DNA of 64,000 nucleotides from JAUCQB01 sp964586235 (lineage in GTDB: Bacteria > Planctomycetota > Phycisphaerae > UBA1845 > PWPN01): positions 1 to 64,000 of the forward strand of contig CAZPIO010000016.1 in NCBI GenBank assembly GCA_964586235.1, given 5' to 3'. The notes under the pieces are model-generated. The model was not told where the DNA came from, did not search any database, and saw only the letters and a list, made by a program, of their open reading frames with translations. Position numbers and translations under genes: made by a program. Shown piece after piece: positions 1-8,531 of the stretch (positions within the stretch are counted from its first letter, which is position 1; each line of letters begins with the position of its first letter).

Positions 1-57
1 GGCGGCGCTCGCCACGGCGAGCAGGTCCGCCGCGGCGGACTTGGCCATGCCACCCTG
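1..57. repeat. Dispersed palindromic repeat, copy 1
   Basis: The window opens inside an intergenic repeat. Positions 8-25 hold a short palindrome (CTCGCC, AC, GGCGAG) that recurs at 58494-58511. The 27 bases at 31-57 recur exactly at 9883-9909, and a diverged inverted pair lies near 61516-61563. The true left end lies outside the window. No coding role is apparent. Confidence 0.6.
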
Positions 58-83
58 GTATCGAGAGCTTTTCGCCGATGCCG

Positions 84-1118
84 TCATGGCCCGGATGGCC
101 GTGATTCTACCTTGGCGTCGTATCCGGGGCCACCGAGCGTGCGGACCCAGTTGTGGTAGTCGGCAAGGCAGTCGTCGGGGCTTGAGAAACGCTTCCAGAC
201 GGCGCGGGCCCGGTAGCCGTATTCGCGGTCCTGCTCGACCCGGTGGATGACGTACTGAAAGTCCCAGGCCGGTCGGGGGAAGCTCTTGAGCTTGAACTTG
301 AAGAGACTGAAGCGGATCTCGTCGACGGGCGAGTACACGCGGTCGAACATGAGCATGTAGACCATGCCGTGGGCTGCCCGGCCGTAGTAGAAGGGTTGCG
401 TGAATCGGGGGTAGTCGTAGCTCCACGTGTTCAGCCTGAACTTGAGGTCGTCGTCGCGGGGCAGATCCTCGGCCGGGGCGCTTCGCCAGGTCCCGCCGTG
501 GTTGTAGTCCGGATGGCCGGGCGGGGCGTCGGTGGTGATCCATTTCTCCTCCGCGCCCGGCTTGTCGATCCCGCGGAAGTTGATCGCCGCGTTCTCGACG
601 TCGTTCATGTAGTCGGCCCAGAAGAAGATGGCGTAGCGGTGCTTGCCGAAGAGGGCGGCGTTGGTCGGCCGGCACTTGAACTCGAAATCGATGTAGTGCG
701 GCGGTGTCACGGTGTAGGTCATGGTGCTGGCCACGGCCCAGGGTTCATCGGTGGCGTCGCGAAGCAGCATGACCGACCGGCCGTCGGGCAGCTTGTATAG
801 GCGGTAAGGGCCGTGCCGCGGGGTGAAGGCGTTGTGCGGGTTCTCATGGCCGGCGATGATGTGCTCGAAGTTGAGCCCGGCGGCCGCTCCTTTTGAGTCA
901 GGGTCGAAAGCGTTGAAGCCGGGGGCGTCGTTCACGTTGATCAGCGATTGCACGCCGCTGAGCACGCCGGGCGATTCCGAGTTGTCGAGGAAGCGGACCT
1001 CGAGGTCACCGGCGCGGAGAGTCGCGGATCTGACAGGCTCACCGGCGGGCCGGGTCGCGGGCTGAGCGGCGGGCAATGCTCCGAGGACTGCGAGTGCGGG
1101 CATCAGGTGAAAGAACAT
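84..1118 (-). CDS. Secreted protein of unknown function
   Basis: I do not recognise this 344-residue protein. The start at 1118 is chosen because AGGAGG lies just upstream and it gives an N-terminal hydrophobic signal peptide (FFHLMPALAVLGALPA) ending near an Ala-rich cleavage region. A Thr/Pro-rich linker follows, then a globular region rich in Tyr, Trp and Phe, with a conserved-looking stretch YHNWVRTLGGPGYDA near the C terminus. There is no membrane segment after the signal. The composition resembles secreted beta-rich carbohydrate-active or carbohydrate-binding proteins, but no catalytic motif can be pointed to. It stands alone, transcribed away from the SGNH hydrolase at 1211. Confidence 0.75.
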   Translation of the reverse strand: MFFHLMPALAVLGALPAAQPATRPAGEPVRSATLRAGDLEVRFLDNSESPGVLSGVQSLINVNDAPGFNAFDPDSKGAAAGLNFEHIIAGHENPHNAFTPRHGPYRLYKLPDGRSVMLLRDATDEPWAVASTMTYTVTPPHYIDFEFKCRPTNAALFGKHRYAIFFWADYMNDVENAAINFRGIDKPGAEEKWITTDAPPGHPDYNHGGTWRSAPAEDLPRDDDLKFRLNTWSYDYPRFTQPFYYGRAAHGMVYMLMFDRVYSPVDEIRFSLFKFKLKSFPRPAWDFQYVIHRVEQDREYGYRARAVWKRFSSPDDCLADYHNWVRTLGGPGYDAKVESRPSGP

Positions 1119-1210
1119 AGCGAACCTCCTGCCGTATGGCGACGTCGGCAACGTGAGGATATCTTAACGGCGATTCTGTGTTTTTGGAGCGGCTGACGGC
1201 CACGACCGCC

Positions 1211-2200
1211 ATGGATCATGAAGACAATTCAACCCCTACGGCGAGCACGAGGCGAAAGCGGCGCTGGCTTCAGCTTGCGGTGCTGGTGGCGGCGTGCGTT
1301 CTCGCCGCGTATCTCTTCGATTACTTCTGGCTCAGCCTTCCGATCGGTTCGGGGCCGGCCGGGCCGATTGTGCCGAAGGAGTCGTTCCAGAGCGTCTGGA
1401 CGACTCGTCCGGTGCTTCTCGTCGGCATGGGCGACAGCATCACCGACGGGTTTGGAGCCTCGGATGGTCACTCCTACTTCGACATGCTCATCGCCAATCC
1501 GCCGGATGACTTCCCCGAGATGAAGGGGGTTTGTCTGCAAGCCGTCCTGCCGAATCTCAAGTGGCGCAACCTGGCGGTTTCGGGGAGCACGTCCCTTCAG
1601 CACGCGTCACGCCAGATCGACCAACTGGAGCCTCAGCCGCCCGAGGTGCTCGGACTCGTCGTGATGACCACCGGCGGGAATGACATCATCCACAACTATG
1701 GGCATTCGCCTCCCCAGGAGGGAGCGATGTACGGGGCGACGCTGAATCAGGCCCGCCCGTGGATCGAGGCTTTCGACGCACGACTGAAGGGCATGCTCGA
1801 TCGGATCGACGCCTGCTTCCCCGGCGGATGCCAGATCTTTCTGGCCAACATCTACGACCCGACCGACGGTGTCGGCGACGCCGAGCCAGCGGGGCTGCCG
1901 CCCTGGCCGGATGGTTTGAAGATCGTCAAGGCGTACAACGAGGTCATTGCCCGCAACGCCGACGCCCGCCCGAGTGTTCACCTGGTCGATATCCACGCTG
2001 AATTCCTCGGCCACGGCATCCACTGCACGCAGCCCTGGCAGTCGCATTGCCGTTTCGCCGATCCGCACTACTGGTACTATACGAATCTGGAAGATCCGAA
2101 CGACCGCGGCTACGACGCGCTTCGTCGGCTGTTCCTGCTCGAAATCGCCAAGGTGTTTAGTCCGATGACCGCCCGGTCAGAGTCCCAGCCAGACACCTAG
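1211..2200 (+). CDS. SGNH/GDSL-family hydrolase, membrane anchored
   Basis: This 329-residue protein has a single N-terminal membrane segment (about residues 20-40) followed by an SGNH hydrolase fold. Block I is GDSITDGFGAS with the nucleophile Ser. Block II is the AVSGST region. Block III is GGND. Block V may be VDIHAEF, although the usual Asp-x-x-His spacing is not exact. Family members are esterases, lipases or acetyl-xylan esterases, so a deacylase acting outside the cytoplasmic membrane is likely; the substrate is unknown. A GTG at 1178 could add 11 residues, and neither start has a strong ribosome site. It is transcribed divergently from the 84-1118 gene. Confidence 0.8.
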   Translation: MDHEDNSTPTASTRRKRRWLQLAVLVAACVLAAYLFDYFWLSLPIGSGPAGPIVPKESFQSVWTTRPVLLVGMGDSITDGFGASDGHSYFDMLIANPPDDFPEMKGVCLQAVLPNLKWRNLAVSGSTSLQHASRQIDQLEPQPPEVLGLVVMTTGGNDIIHNYGHSPPQEGAMYGATLNQARPWIEAFDARLKGMLDRIDACFPGGCQIFLANIYDPTDGVGDAEPAGLPPWPDGLKIVKAYNEVIARNADARPSVHLVDIHAEFLGHGIHCTQPWQSHCRFADPHYWYYTNLEDPNDRGYDALRRLFLLEIAKVFSPMTARSESQPDT

Positions 2201-2223
2201 CCGAGGAAGAATGTCAGATGACG

Positions 2224-2715
2224 TCAATGAGGCCAGTTCTCGCCGATTCTTTCCAGCGCAGAGCGGACAACCGGATCGTTGAGATACAGGCCGGCGGCTC
2301 GCAGGTCGGCGATTACCGAAGCGGCCGAGGGTATGAGGCCACATCGCTTGGCCCGGATCACGACCCCGAGGGTGCCAATGATCGGCACACCCAGTGTGCG
2401 GGCGGCTGTACGGGCCGCGGCATCGTCGACTACCGCAGTGGCCCGTAACTCGAGAGTAAGGGCCAGGACGGCTGATTCTCCTGCTCCCAGGCCCCATTCT
2501 GTGATCATGTCGGGAATCTGCCCAGGTGACTGGCGGGAAGCCCAGCCGGCCAGGACTGCGGCCCGCGCAGAATCATCATCGGGCCCGGCGAGGATTTCCG
2601 TCGCTACCGCATCCGGCAGTAACAGCGGCTCGGCGAGCTTTTCAAGCAGTCGCAGTTGACCAATTCTGGCCAGAGCGATGACCGGGGAGGCATTGACAAC
2701 CCACGTCTCACTCAC
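2224..2715 (-). CDS. DUF3368/PIN-like toxin of a UPF0175 pair
   Basis: This 163-residue protein has the DUF3368 layout, a PIN-like nuclease fold. It opens with an Asn-Ala-Ser-Pro-Val-Ile segment (NASPVIALARIGQL), has a central acidic stretch with GAGESAVLAL, and then VVDDAAARTAAR followed by GTLGVVIRAKRCG. These are the usual acidic and basic positions of the family. The start is a GTG at 2715 that overlaps the 3' end of the upstream antitoxin gene by eight bases, with GGAGG upstream. Known pairs of this type are treated as type II toxin-antitoxin modules in which the PIN protein cleaves RNA. That activity is inferred here. Confidence 0.85.
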   Translation of the reverse strand: MSETWVVNASPVIALARIGQLRLLEKLAEPLLLPDAVATEILAGPDDDSARAAVLAGWASRQSPGQIPDMITEWGLGAGESAVLALTLELRATAVVDDAAARTAARTLGVPIIGTLGVVIRAKRCGLIPSAASVIADLRAAGLYLNDPVVRSALERIGENWPH

Positions 2716-2959
2716 CCCCAGCCTCCCGGAGGATTTCGTCGGCCGTGTACTGGAACGGAGAGACGCTCAGTCGCGACAAGGCATCGATGAACTGGCTGCG
2801 AGACAGGCCGGCGATCTCCGCCGCGCGGCCCTGGGAGACGAGACCTAGCTCATACCACTTGACTGCCGCGGCCAGGCGCATTTCCTCCGCAAAGCTCTTC
2901 GGGTCTTTCCGCATCGCCGCGAGGACGCCCTCAGGCAACTCGATCATCATGCGAACCAT
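2708..2959 (-). CDS. UPF0175 family antitoxin-like protein
   Basis: This 83-residue protein matches the UPF0175 family: an N-terminal ELPEGVLAAM strand-helix, then AAAVKWYELGLVSQGRAAEIAGLSRSQFIDAL, which forms a helix-turn-helix with the typical Gly-x-x-Ser-Gln-Gly-x-Ala-Ala-Glu signature. It precedes and overlaps the DUF3368 gene, the standard order for these antitoxin-toxin modules. A GGAGG site sits seven bases before the ATG. It probably binds DNA and represses its own operon; no clear operator palindrome was identified in the short upstream gap. Confidence 0.85.
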   Translation of the reverse strand: MVRMMIELPEGVLAAMRKDPKSFAEEMRLAAAVKWYELGLVSQGRAAEIAGLSRSQFIDALSRLSVSPFQYTADEILREAGGE

Positions 2960-3043
2960 GGCCGATCCTCCATGTTACCTCTTCTCATTCTAGCAGTTTT
3001 GTGGACATTCTCAAGACAGCATGGTCCAGGGCGCCTCGCCTCT

Positions 3044-3544
3044 TTACCCTCTGGTTGTCCCAACAATTGCCACAAACCAACCGGACCGAAGGTCCAAGCT
3101 GGCCGTTACAGTGGTGTCCCCGTCTTCCCAACAAAAGGACGAATTCTCTTCGGTCGGCCTGAACGTAAACTCCGGCACAGAACGAAAAGCCTTGACGGCT
3201 TCGGCGATGACTTTCGAGGTGTTTCCATGCCGGTCGGGAACAACGCGACCGAGCGATTGGAAGGTTGCGATCGCCTCGGAGGACGTGACTCCGGTAATCA
3301 CGAGTACGCACCCTTCACCAAAACCAGGCCGGTAGCGGTAGTACACTGGCCCGGACGTCTGCCAAGCTGACAAAGAGCTGCCAACGTACGGGACCTCTGC
3401 GAGCGAGGACACTGCTGTCGGCGGACAGTGCCAGCCGGTGAAGAAGTCATCAACCACGTAGCAGATTACGCCAATTGCCACGGCGGAGACCGTCATGGAA
3501 ACAGCAAGACACGTGATCACCTTCTTCTTTCGAGTCCAAGCCAT
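3044..3544 (-). CDS. Hypothetical membrane-anchored protein
   Basis: The family of this 166-residue protein is not recognised. The start at 3544 is chosen over an ATG 13 codons upstream because GGGAGGC precedes it and the N terminus is then Met-Ala-Trp-Thr-Arg-Lys-Lys-Lys followed by a hydrophobic segment (VITCLAVSMTVSAVAIGVICYVV), a typical uncleaved signal anchor. The rest is a small extracytoplasmic domain with a Tyr-Tyr-Arg-Tyr-Arg-Pro-Gly-Phe-Gly-Glu stretch. Local GC content is lower than that of the neighbouring genes, and it sits beside a toxin-antitoxin pair, so it may be accessory DNA. Confidence 0.6.
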   Translation of the reverse strand: MAWTRKKKVITCLAVSMTVSAVAIGVICYVVDDFFTGWHCPPTAVSSLAEVPYVGSSLSAWQTSGPVYYRYRPGFGEGCVLVITGVTSSEAIATFQSLGRVVPDRHGNTSKVIAEAVKAFRSVPEFTFRPTEENSSFCWEDGDTTVTASLDLRSGWFVAIVGTTRG

Positions 3545-3724
3545 TGACTGCCTCCCGCCGTGCGGTACAGATGCCCATTCCATCGGCGGCTTTCACAATC
3601 TGTCTGAAGCGACAGGTGTAATATCACGTTATACGCTGTTGCCGCCGCTTTGTTTGCACGATTCGGGCTTCGGAGGCGCTATCTCGACCCTGGTTTGCTC
3701 TCGGGAATGGATTCCCAAGCAAGG

Positions 3725-3748
3725 GGTGCGAGAAGGGATTCTCGCACC
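3725..3748. repeat. Perfect 10-bp inverted repeat
   Basis: GGTGCGAGAA and TTCTCGCACC flank a four-base loop. It stands 39 bases from the next palindrome (3787) and forms part of a run of hairpins downstream of the alcohol dehydrogenase gene. There is no T-run, so this is not a classical terminator. Confidence 0.7.
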
Positions 3749-3786
3749 GGCGGGAAACGATTCTTGTACCAGCGGATGCGGGAAGA

Positions 3787-3843
3787 CCGGCAGGATGAAC
3801 CTGCCGGCTCGTCAAGAAATCGGGGTCAGAGACCCCTCCTACA
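3787..3843 (-). repeat. Bipartite hairpin repeat, copy A (REP-like)
   Basis: Read on the minus strand the order is GTAGGAG, hairpin 1 (GGGGTC, TCT, GACCCC), a short spacer, CTTGACGAGCC, hairpin 2 (CCGGCAGG, TTCAT, CCTGCCGG). The TAG of GTAG is the stop codon of the alcohol dehydrogenase (3839-3841). The same order occurs at 12563-12618 and 4981-5030 with different stem sequences whose arms still pair. The GTAG foot before a palindrome is typical of REP elements recognised by RAYT transposases. Confidence 0.8.
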
Positions 3844-4885
3844 GGACGAAGACCACCTTCAATGCCGAGCCGTCGCTGGCGACGCGGAAGGCTTCTTCAT
3901 GCTGATCAAGAGTGAAGCGGTGAGTGAGCAGGGGGGCGGGGTCGATGATGCCTTGCTCGACCAGCGACATGGCTTCTGCATAGTCGCGGCGGCGGGATTC
4001 GGAGGCGCCGGAGATGGTGATCTGGCCGTAGTGGATGATGTTGGGGTCGATAGTCACCGTGGCCCCGGTGCTGAAGCCGGCGAAGCAGTTGACCCTGCCG
4101 GTTTTCCTGACCGCCCGCAGTGCGATATTCACCAGATCCGGCACGCCCACGGCCAGGATGGCGGCGTCGAACACCGAACGGGCGTCAAATCGATCGGGCG
4201 CGAAGACGTCGTCGGCGCCGAACTGTTGGGCCAATTCGCGGCGATGAGCGACCGGCTCGACGATGGTGACCGGCCCTACGCCTTTGGCCTTGGCCAGCAT
4301 CAGGTGAATCAGGCCGATCGGCCCGGCCCCGAAGATGACCAGCGATTCGGCACGGCCGTCTTTGCCGCCCCTGGCCTGGCCGAGGCCCATCTCGTGCTGG
4401 CCGTTGAGGCAGCAGGCCATCGGCTCCAGCAGAGGGGCCAGCTCCATCGGGATCTTCGGCGGCAGGTGAAAAAGGTTGCCGCGCGAGACGGCCAGGGCCG
4501 GGATGAGCATGTACTCGGCGAACGAGCCGTCGGTCGCATAGCCCAGGGTGTACCGCGTGTCGCAGAGGTTCTCGTGGTCGGCGTGGCAGTATTCGCACCG
4601 GCCGCAGGAAACGACCACGCACACCCCCACCGGCTGGCCTGGAGCGTAGCCCGAAACGCCCGTTCCGAAGGCCGCGACCGTCCCGGCGACCTCGTGGCCG
4701 ATGGGGTGGCCGTGGCGGATCTCGCGGGTCTTACGACCGGTGAAGATGCGGACGTCGGTCCCGCAGATGACGGTCGCGCGGACGCGGATCAGCACCTCGC
4801 CTGGCCCGGGCTGTGGCCGGGGGATGTCGCGCAGGGTCATCCGGTTGGGACCCTCGAAAACCAAGGCTCGCATCATCTCGGTCAT
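3839..4885 (-). CDS. Zinc-dependent medium-chain alcohol dehydrogenase
   Basis: This 348-residue protein is a zinc-binding MDR dehydrogenase, close in design to threonine or sorbitol dehydrogenases. The catalytic zinc region shows CGTD followed by GHEVAG. The structural zinc lobe is C-x2-C-x2-C-x7-C (CGRCEYC ... LC). The Rossmann motif is GAGPIGL, followed by VEPVAHR, an acidic end of beta-2 that suggests NAD use. The start at 4885 has GGAG six bases upstream and removes about 50 non-homologous residues from the longer frame. The substrate is not determinable from sequence; a sugar alcohol or amino-alcohol is likely. The stop codon lies inside repeat copy A. Confidence 0.88.
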   Translation of the reverse strand: MTEMMRALVFEGPNRMTLRDIPRPQPGPGEVLIRVRATVICGTDVRIFTGRKTREIRHGHPIGHEVAGTVAAFGTGVSGYAPGQPVGVCVVVSCGRCEYCHADHENLCDTRYTLGYATDGSFAEYMLIPALAVSRGNLFHLPPKIPMELAPLLEPMACCLNGQHEMGLGQARGGKDGRAESLVIFGAGPIGLIHLMLAKAKGVGPVTIVEPVAHRRELAQQFGADDVFAPDRFDARSVFDAAILAVGVPDLVNIALRAVRKTGRVNCFAGFSTGATVTIDPNIIHYGQITISGASESRRRDYAEAMSLVEQGIIDPAPLLTHRFTLDQHEEAFRVASDGSALKVVFVL

Positions 4886-4949
4886 CGTCGTCTCCGGCCG
4901 GATATGGTAGCATCTCGCACGTGGCGTGCGAAGCAGACGCCCAGCGGCA

Positions 4950-5030
4950 GTAGGAGCGGTCTCCGACCGCGATCTTTCTGTAGGAGCGGCTTGTAGCCGC
5001 GATCTTGACGAGCCGAGGGTCCACCTCGGG
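4950..5030 (+). repeat. Bipartite hairpin repeat, copy B with doubled first hairpin
   Basis: The order is GTAGGAG with hairpin 1 (GCGGTC, TCC, GACCGC) and GATC; then again GTAGGAG with hairpin 1 (GCGGCT, TGT, AGCCGC) and GATCTTGACGAGCC; then hairpin 2 (CGAGG, GTCCA, CCTCG). The first hairpin is duplicated but its arms differ and remain complementary. The linker CTTGACGAGCC is identical to that in copies A and D. Confidence 0.8.
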
Positions 5031-5049
5031 CGAGTCACCTGCGGCGACC

Positions 5050-5093
5050 TGCCGGCTCGTCAAGAGTATCGGGGTCGCAGGTCCTGCGATACG
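5050..5093 (-). repeat. Bipartite hairpin repeat, copy C (diverged)
   Basis: Read on the minus strand, nested palindromes (GTATCG...CGATAC around CGCAGG...CCTGCG) are followed by CTCTTGACGAGCC and GGCAGG. It shares roughly 28 of 30 bases around the linker with copy A, but the second hairpin is poorly formed. It faces copy B, so B and C form a larger inverted arrangement. Confidence 0.6.
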
Positions 5094-5145
5094 CGATGGT
5101 ACCCCGTGTGCCACAGCCGTGTCGACAGTGCGAGAGCGTGCGGGG

Positions 5146-5213
5146 CACTGCTCATAGAGCAGTGGCACACAGCACACAACGGATGCCGCACTGCTCACAG
5201 AGCAGTGGCACAC
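5146..5213. repeat. Two CACTGCTC/GAGCAGTG-GCACAC hairpin units
   Basis: Unit 1 (5146-5170) and unit 2 (5189-5213) each consist of CACTGCTC, a three-base loop, GAGCAGTG and then GCACAC. A third member at 37661-37689 has CACTGGCGG/CCGCCAGTG and keeps the GCAC tail, so the stem changes on both arms. A diverged inverted copy may lie at 5107-5132. Confidence 0.7.
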
Positions 5214-5232
5214 ATTGAGAAAGGAGCAGCGC

Positions 5233-8200
5233 ATGTCTCCGACTACTTGTTTGTACTGCGGTCGAAGAACGGTCTTCGCGATCGTTCTCGCAGTCGCTCT
5301 TGGAGGTCTGCACGCATCCGCCGCGGGGCCTGAGGTTTTGCGCCGCTGGGATTTCGACAAGCCTGGTGACGTCGAGGGCTGGGTTAAGGCCAACGGTGTC
5401 CAGGAGATGACCGTTGCCGACGGCAAGCTGCGACTGACGATCTCGGATCCCGACGCGTACATCTTTGCCCCGCCCGTGGAGGCACCGCTGGATGGACTGA
5501 TTGTGCGTATTGGCCTGCGCGGTGAGAAGAGCGGGCAGTCCCAAGTCTACTGGATCACTCGCGACGATCAGACCTGGGGTGAGAAGCAGTGCTCGCGTCA
5601 ACACGTCGTTGAGCCCAAATTGAAGGCGCAGCCCGGTGGTTTCATGACCATGGAATTCCCGCTGGGCAGGCCAACCGACGCCGGTCGAGTCATAACCGCC
5701 TTTCGCATCGACCCGCTCAACGGCCCGCCCGCGAACAGGATCGAGATCGACTTCGTCGAACTGGTTCGCAAGCCGCCCGTGATGGAGACCCGGTTCTCGC
5801 TCAGCTCGCATCAGGTCGGCATCGGACAGGGGGTTGAGGCGGCAGCCAGTGTTCGGCAACTCGACGGTCGGGCGGTTGCCGACAGCTTTCAGGTCGAAAT
5901 CCCGGCTGGCGCGGCAGGTGGGCCCGCCAGCCTGACCGAGGCAGGCTTGAAACCCCCCGCACCCGGCGCGCCCGTCAGTTCGACCGCTACCGTTCGCTTC
6001 GACCGGCCGGGTGTGCAGATCTGCCGGGCTCGCGTATCGACGAATGGTCAGGCAATGGCGGATTCCGAAGCATCGGTCATCGTTGGCAAAGGCGAGTCGC
6101 TGCCTATGCTGCCTGGTTTGCGATCCGACCGAACGAGGCTTGACCTGATCCCCATGCCCGAGGGGCTGCACATCGGTGGCGCCCGCTGGATGGCGACCGA
6201 CAGGCTCGCCGGCTGGCTGCTGCCCATGGCCCAGTTGACCGTGCAGCAAGGCGGCGCGGCCGTCACTCGCGTCGCGATCATGTCTGTGGTGCAGACCTCG
6301 CCGCAAGTGGTGAACCTCAAGGGACAGTTCCAGGATTTGCCCGGCTGGGAGGTCGAGCTTCTGCTGGCCCTGGGAGACCGAGGCGGACACGAGGCTATCG
6401 AGCTTGTCAGCCGTCTGCACGGGCCGGCCGGCGGGCAGGTGCTCGATTTCTCCGTGCCGGTGGTCCGGGCGGACCGCGATCCGGCGATTGACCCGGTGGA
6501 CCGTTACGCCATCTTCGGCGGGCTGGAGTTCCTGGAGCCCGGCTGGCCGTCTTCGAGCGACCGGGCCGTGGGCGACAAGTTCGCCGAACGCTGGGCGCCG
6601 TACCCTTTCAAGATCACGCTGCCAATGATGGCCATCGAAGCAGGGCATCTGACGTCGGCTGTGGTCTGGCAACCGGTGGCCTCGGGATCGGATGTCGGCC
6701 CGTGCCCGGCTTTCGCATCGCCCAATCTCCTCGACCGGCAAGACAACCATCTCATGAGGCTCTCCGTGCCTGGTCGTGAAGAGAACGAATCGCTCGCCCG
6801 TCGGCCGCGAACACTTGCCGAGGGTGAGGTACTGGAGGTTCGCGCGGTTCTGCTGGCCGAGCGCGACGTGCCGGTCGCGATGGCCGGCCGCTGGTGGTAC
6901 GAGGTCTTCGGCACGCCGGCCCCGCCGCCCCGGCCACACGATGACCGCGAGATGTACGACCTGATCGCCCGAAGCCTCGGTGAGACGATGTACTGGCCGC
7001 AGGAGAAGGGCTGGCGGCACCACTGGTACATGGGTAAGAGCAGTCACTATGCTCCTGAAATGGCTGCCATGCTGATCGGCCATTCGGTTGAGACGGGGCA
7101 GAAACAGTGGGTCGAACGCACAGGACAGGCCGGCCGTCAGATCATCGACGCGGCCGGTGTGCTCAGCGCGAGAATCACGCATGATGGGGCGGCCCGCAAC
7201 GCTATCTCTGCCGTGCGCCCCGACGGCACTTGGCCGTTCGCCAACACCGACGCAATCCGCAAGCAAGCCCGAGAAATAACTCAGGGCAAGTATGATTCGC
7301 TTGGCGAGGATGGCTCGACCAGCGTCGGCACCTGCGTTCAGCAGGCCCTGCCGATCCTGCAGTACGCCCGCCTGAGCGGTTCTCAGCACCACATCGACGC
7401 CAGCCTGAAAGCCCTGGAGGCGATGCGGCAGTTCCGTGTGCCCCGTGGCGCCCAGGTGTGGGAGGTACACCAGCAGATCCCGGATATCCGTGCCGCGGCG
7501 CTGGCGACGCAGGCCTATCGGCTTGGCTACGAGATCACCGGCGATCCGCAGTGGCTGGACGATGCTAACCATTGGGCGTGGAGCGGCGTGTCTTTCGCTT
7601 ACAGTTGGCACGTGCCCATCGAGGATCGCGGCGGCTTCCTGGTCGCCACTCGCGACAAGGATGACTGGAAATGGCATCAGATCCCGCTGGCCGACGCCTA
7701 CCTTTGCGGCCAGCCTCGCGTCACGCCATACGGGACGGTGCCGGTTCTCGGCCCGACGTTCTACGTCGTCAACTGGTTCGGCGTGCTGGTACAGTGGTGC
7801 GGGCTCGAGTGGGCTCAGCATGTCATCGAGCTTGACGCCTGCCGACCTGATCCGCTGCTTCGTTACGTCGCCGACGGCGTGGTGCTCAGCGGCCTCCAGC
7901 AGATGCTCGACAAGGAGCCCTGGGTGGGTCTGTATCCGGATTCCTGGCACCTGCAGACCAACAACGCATATCCCGCGCTGATCTATCCCGGTCTGCTCAT
8001 GAGGTGTCTGCAGGCCCAGGGCAGGCTCCCGTGCTGGTCGGAGCCGTGGACGCGCGTGGTTCGCGATGACGTCGGCCAGCGTCGGTGGCACGTGAGCTCG
8101 TGGGGCAAGCCGGTGGAAGTGCAGCAGCCGGTTCTGGGCGGGCCGTGGCTGGTCAAAGCCGCCTTCCCATCCGGCCAGCAGAACGAGCTGCTGGTGGCGA

Positions 8201-8367
8201 ACGTCGACAGGCCGCTGAGTGTCCGGGTGGGTCTGGATCTCCTCGCCCCCATCGAGTCCGATGCCGCGCCGGCGACTCTCGGCTGGCGATACGACGCCCA
8301 GCGCAGGGCAGTCGTGGCCCGTTTCGCGCAAACCTTCCCCGTTGTGGAGGTTCAGGTTACCTGGTGA
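5233..8367 (+). CDS. Large secreted protein, possible glycosidase-like
   Basis: This 1044-residue protein starts at the ATG at 5233, which has AAGGAG eight bases upstream, and carries an N-terminal signal peptide (FAIVLAVALGGLHASAAG). Residues about 30-180 look like a jelly-roll carbohydrate-binding module, typical of 'WDFDKPGDVEGW' openings in secreted planctomycete enzymes. A beta-rich middle follows. From about residue 570 the sequence is helical and rich in Trp, His and Tyr (WRHHWYMGKSSHY, AYRLGYEITGDPQWLDDANHWAW), resembling the alpha/alpha-barrel of six-hairpin glycosidases or polysaccharide lyases. I cannot assign a family or catalytic residues. A role in polysaccharide breakdown is inferred. 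Confidence 0.75.
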   Translation: MSPTTCLYCGRRTVFAIVLAVALGGLHASAAGPEVLRRWDFDKPGDVEGWVKANGVQEMTVADGKLRLTISDPDAYIFAPPVEAPLDGLIVRIGLRGEKSGQSQVYWITRDDQTWGEKQCSRQHVVEPKLKAQPGGFMTMEFPLGRPTDAGRVITAFRIDPLNGPPANRIEIDFVELVRKPPVMETRFSLSSHQVGIGQGVEAAASVRQLDGRAVADSFQVEIPAGAAGGPASLTEAGLKPPAPGAPVSSTATVRFDRPGVQICRARVSTNGQAMADSEASVIVGKGESLPMLPGLRSDRTRLDLIPMPEGLHIGGARWMATDRLAGWLLPMAQLTVQQGGAAVTRVAIMSVVQTSPQVVNLKGQFQDLPGWEVELLLALGDRGGHEAIELVSRLHGPAGGQVLDFSVPVVRADRDPAIDPVDRYAIFGGLEFLEPGWPSSSDRAVGDKFAERWAPYPFKITLPMMAIEAGHLTSAVVWQPVASGSDVGPCPAFASPNLLDRQDNHLMRLSVPGREENESLARRPRTLAEGEVLEVRAVLLAERDVPVAMAGRWWYEVFGTPAPPPRPHDDREMYDLIARSLGETMYWPQEKGWRHHWYMGKSSHYAPEMAAMLIGHSVETGQKQWVERTGQAGRQIIDAAGVLSARITHDGAARNAISAVRPDGTWPFANTDAIRKQAREITQGKYDSLGEDGSTSVGTCVQQALPILQYARLSGSQHHIDASLKALEAMRQFRVPRGAQVWEVHQQIPDIRAAALATQAYRLGYEITGDPQWLDDANHWAWSGVSFAYSWHVPIEDRGGFLVATRDKDDWKWHQIPLADAYLCGQPRVTPYGTVPVLGPTFYVVNWFGVLVQWCGLEWAQHVIELDACRPDPLLRYVADGVVLSGLQQMLDKEPWVGLYPDSWHLQTNNAYPALIYPGLLMRCLQAQGRLPCWSEPWTRVVRDDVGQRRWHVSSWGKPVEVQQPVLGGPWLVKAAFPSGQQNELLVANVDRPLSVRVGLDLLAPIESDAAPATLGWRYDAQRRAVVARFAQTFPVVEVQVTW

Positions 8368-8531
8368 TGGGCGGCGTCCGGGTCCGTGGGGCGTGTCCGG
8401 TGCGGGCCGGCGGCATTTCTGAGTCTGCCTGGCTCCCAGGTTAAGTCGCCTGACGCGGTATCCGAAGAGATTGTCAGACACGTCCGATAGTCGACACGGC
8501 AGGCGGGTTGCTGTGCTGTCGGCAGGTGCCC

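Larger units (their letters stand above)
4886..5232. other. Intergenic region made almost wholly of short palindromes
   Basis: This divergent spacer between the alcohol dehydrogenase and the 1044-residue secreted protein contains no gene. From about 4950 it is a mosaic of hairpins: two GTAGGAG units, a bipartite copy (B), an inverted diverged bipartite copy (C), and two CACTGCTC/GAGCAGTG units. Promoters for the flanking genes must lie within or between these elements, but none is convincing. Confidence 0.7.

Noticed and set aside
3787..3843. Ordinary Rho-independent terminator
   Set aside because: The hairpins lack a T-run and recur elsewhere with a conserved linker, so they are better explained as a dispersed repeat.
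3650..4996. 448-residue plus-strand frame
   Set aside because: It is the shadow of the alcohol dehydrogenase; its sequence is Arg/Gly-rich and has no family pattern.
4950..5215. CRISPR array
   Set aside because: Repeats are palindromic and of several kinds, spacing is irregular, and there are no unique spacers of equal length or cas genes.
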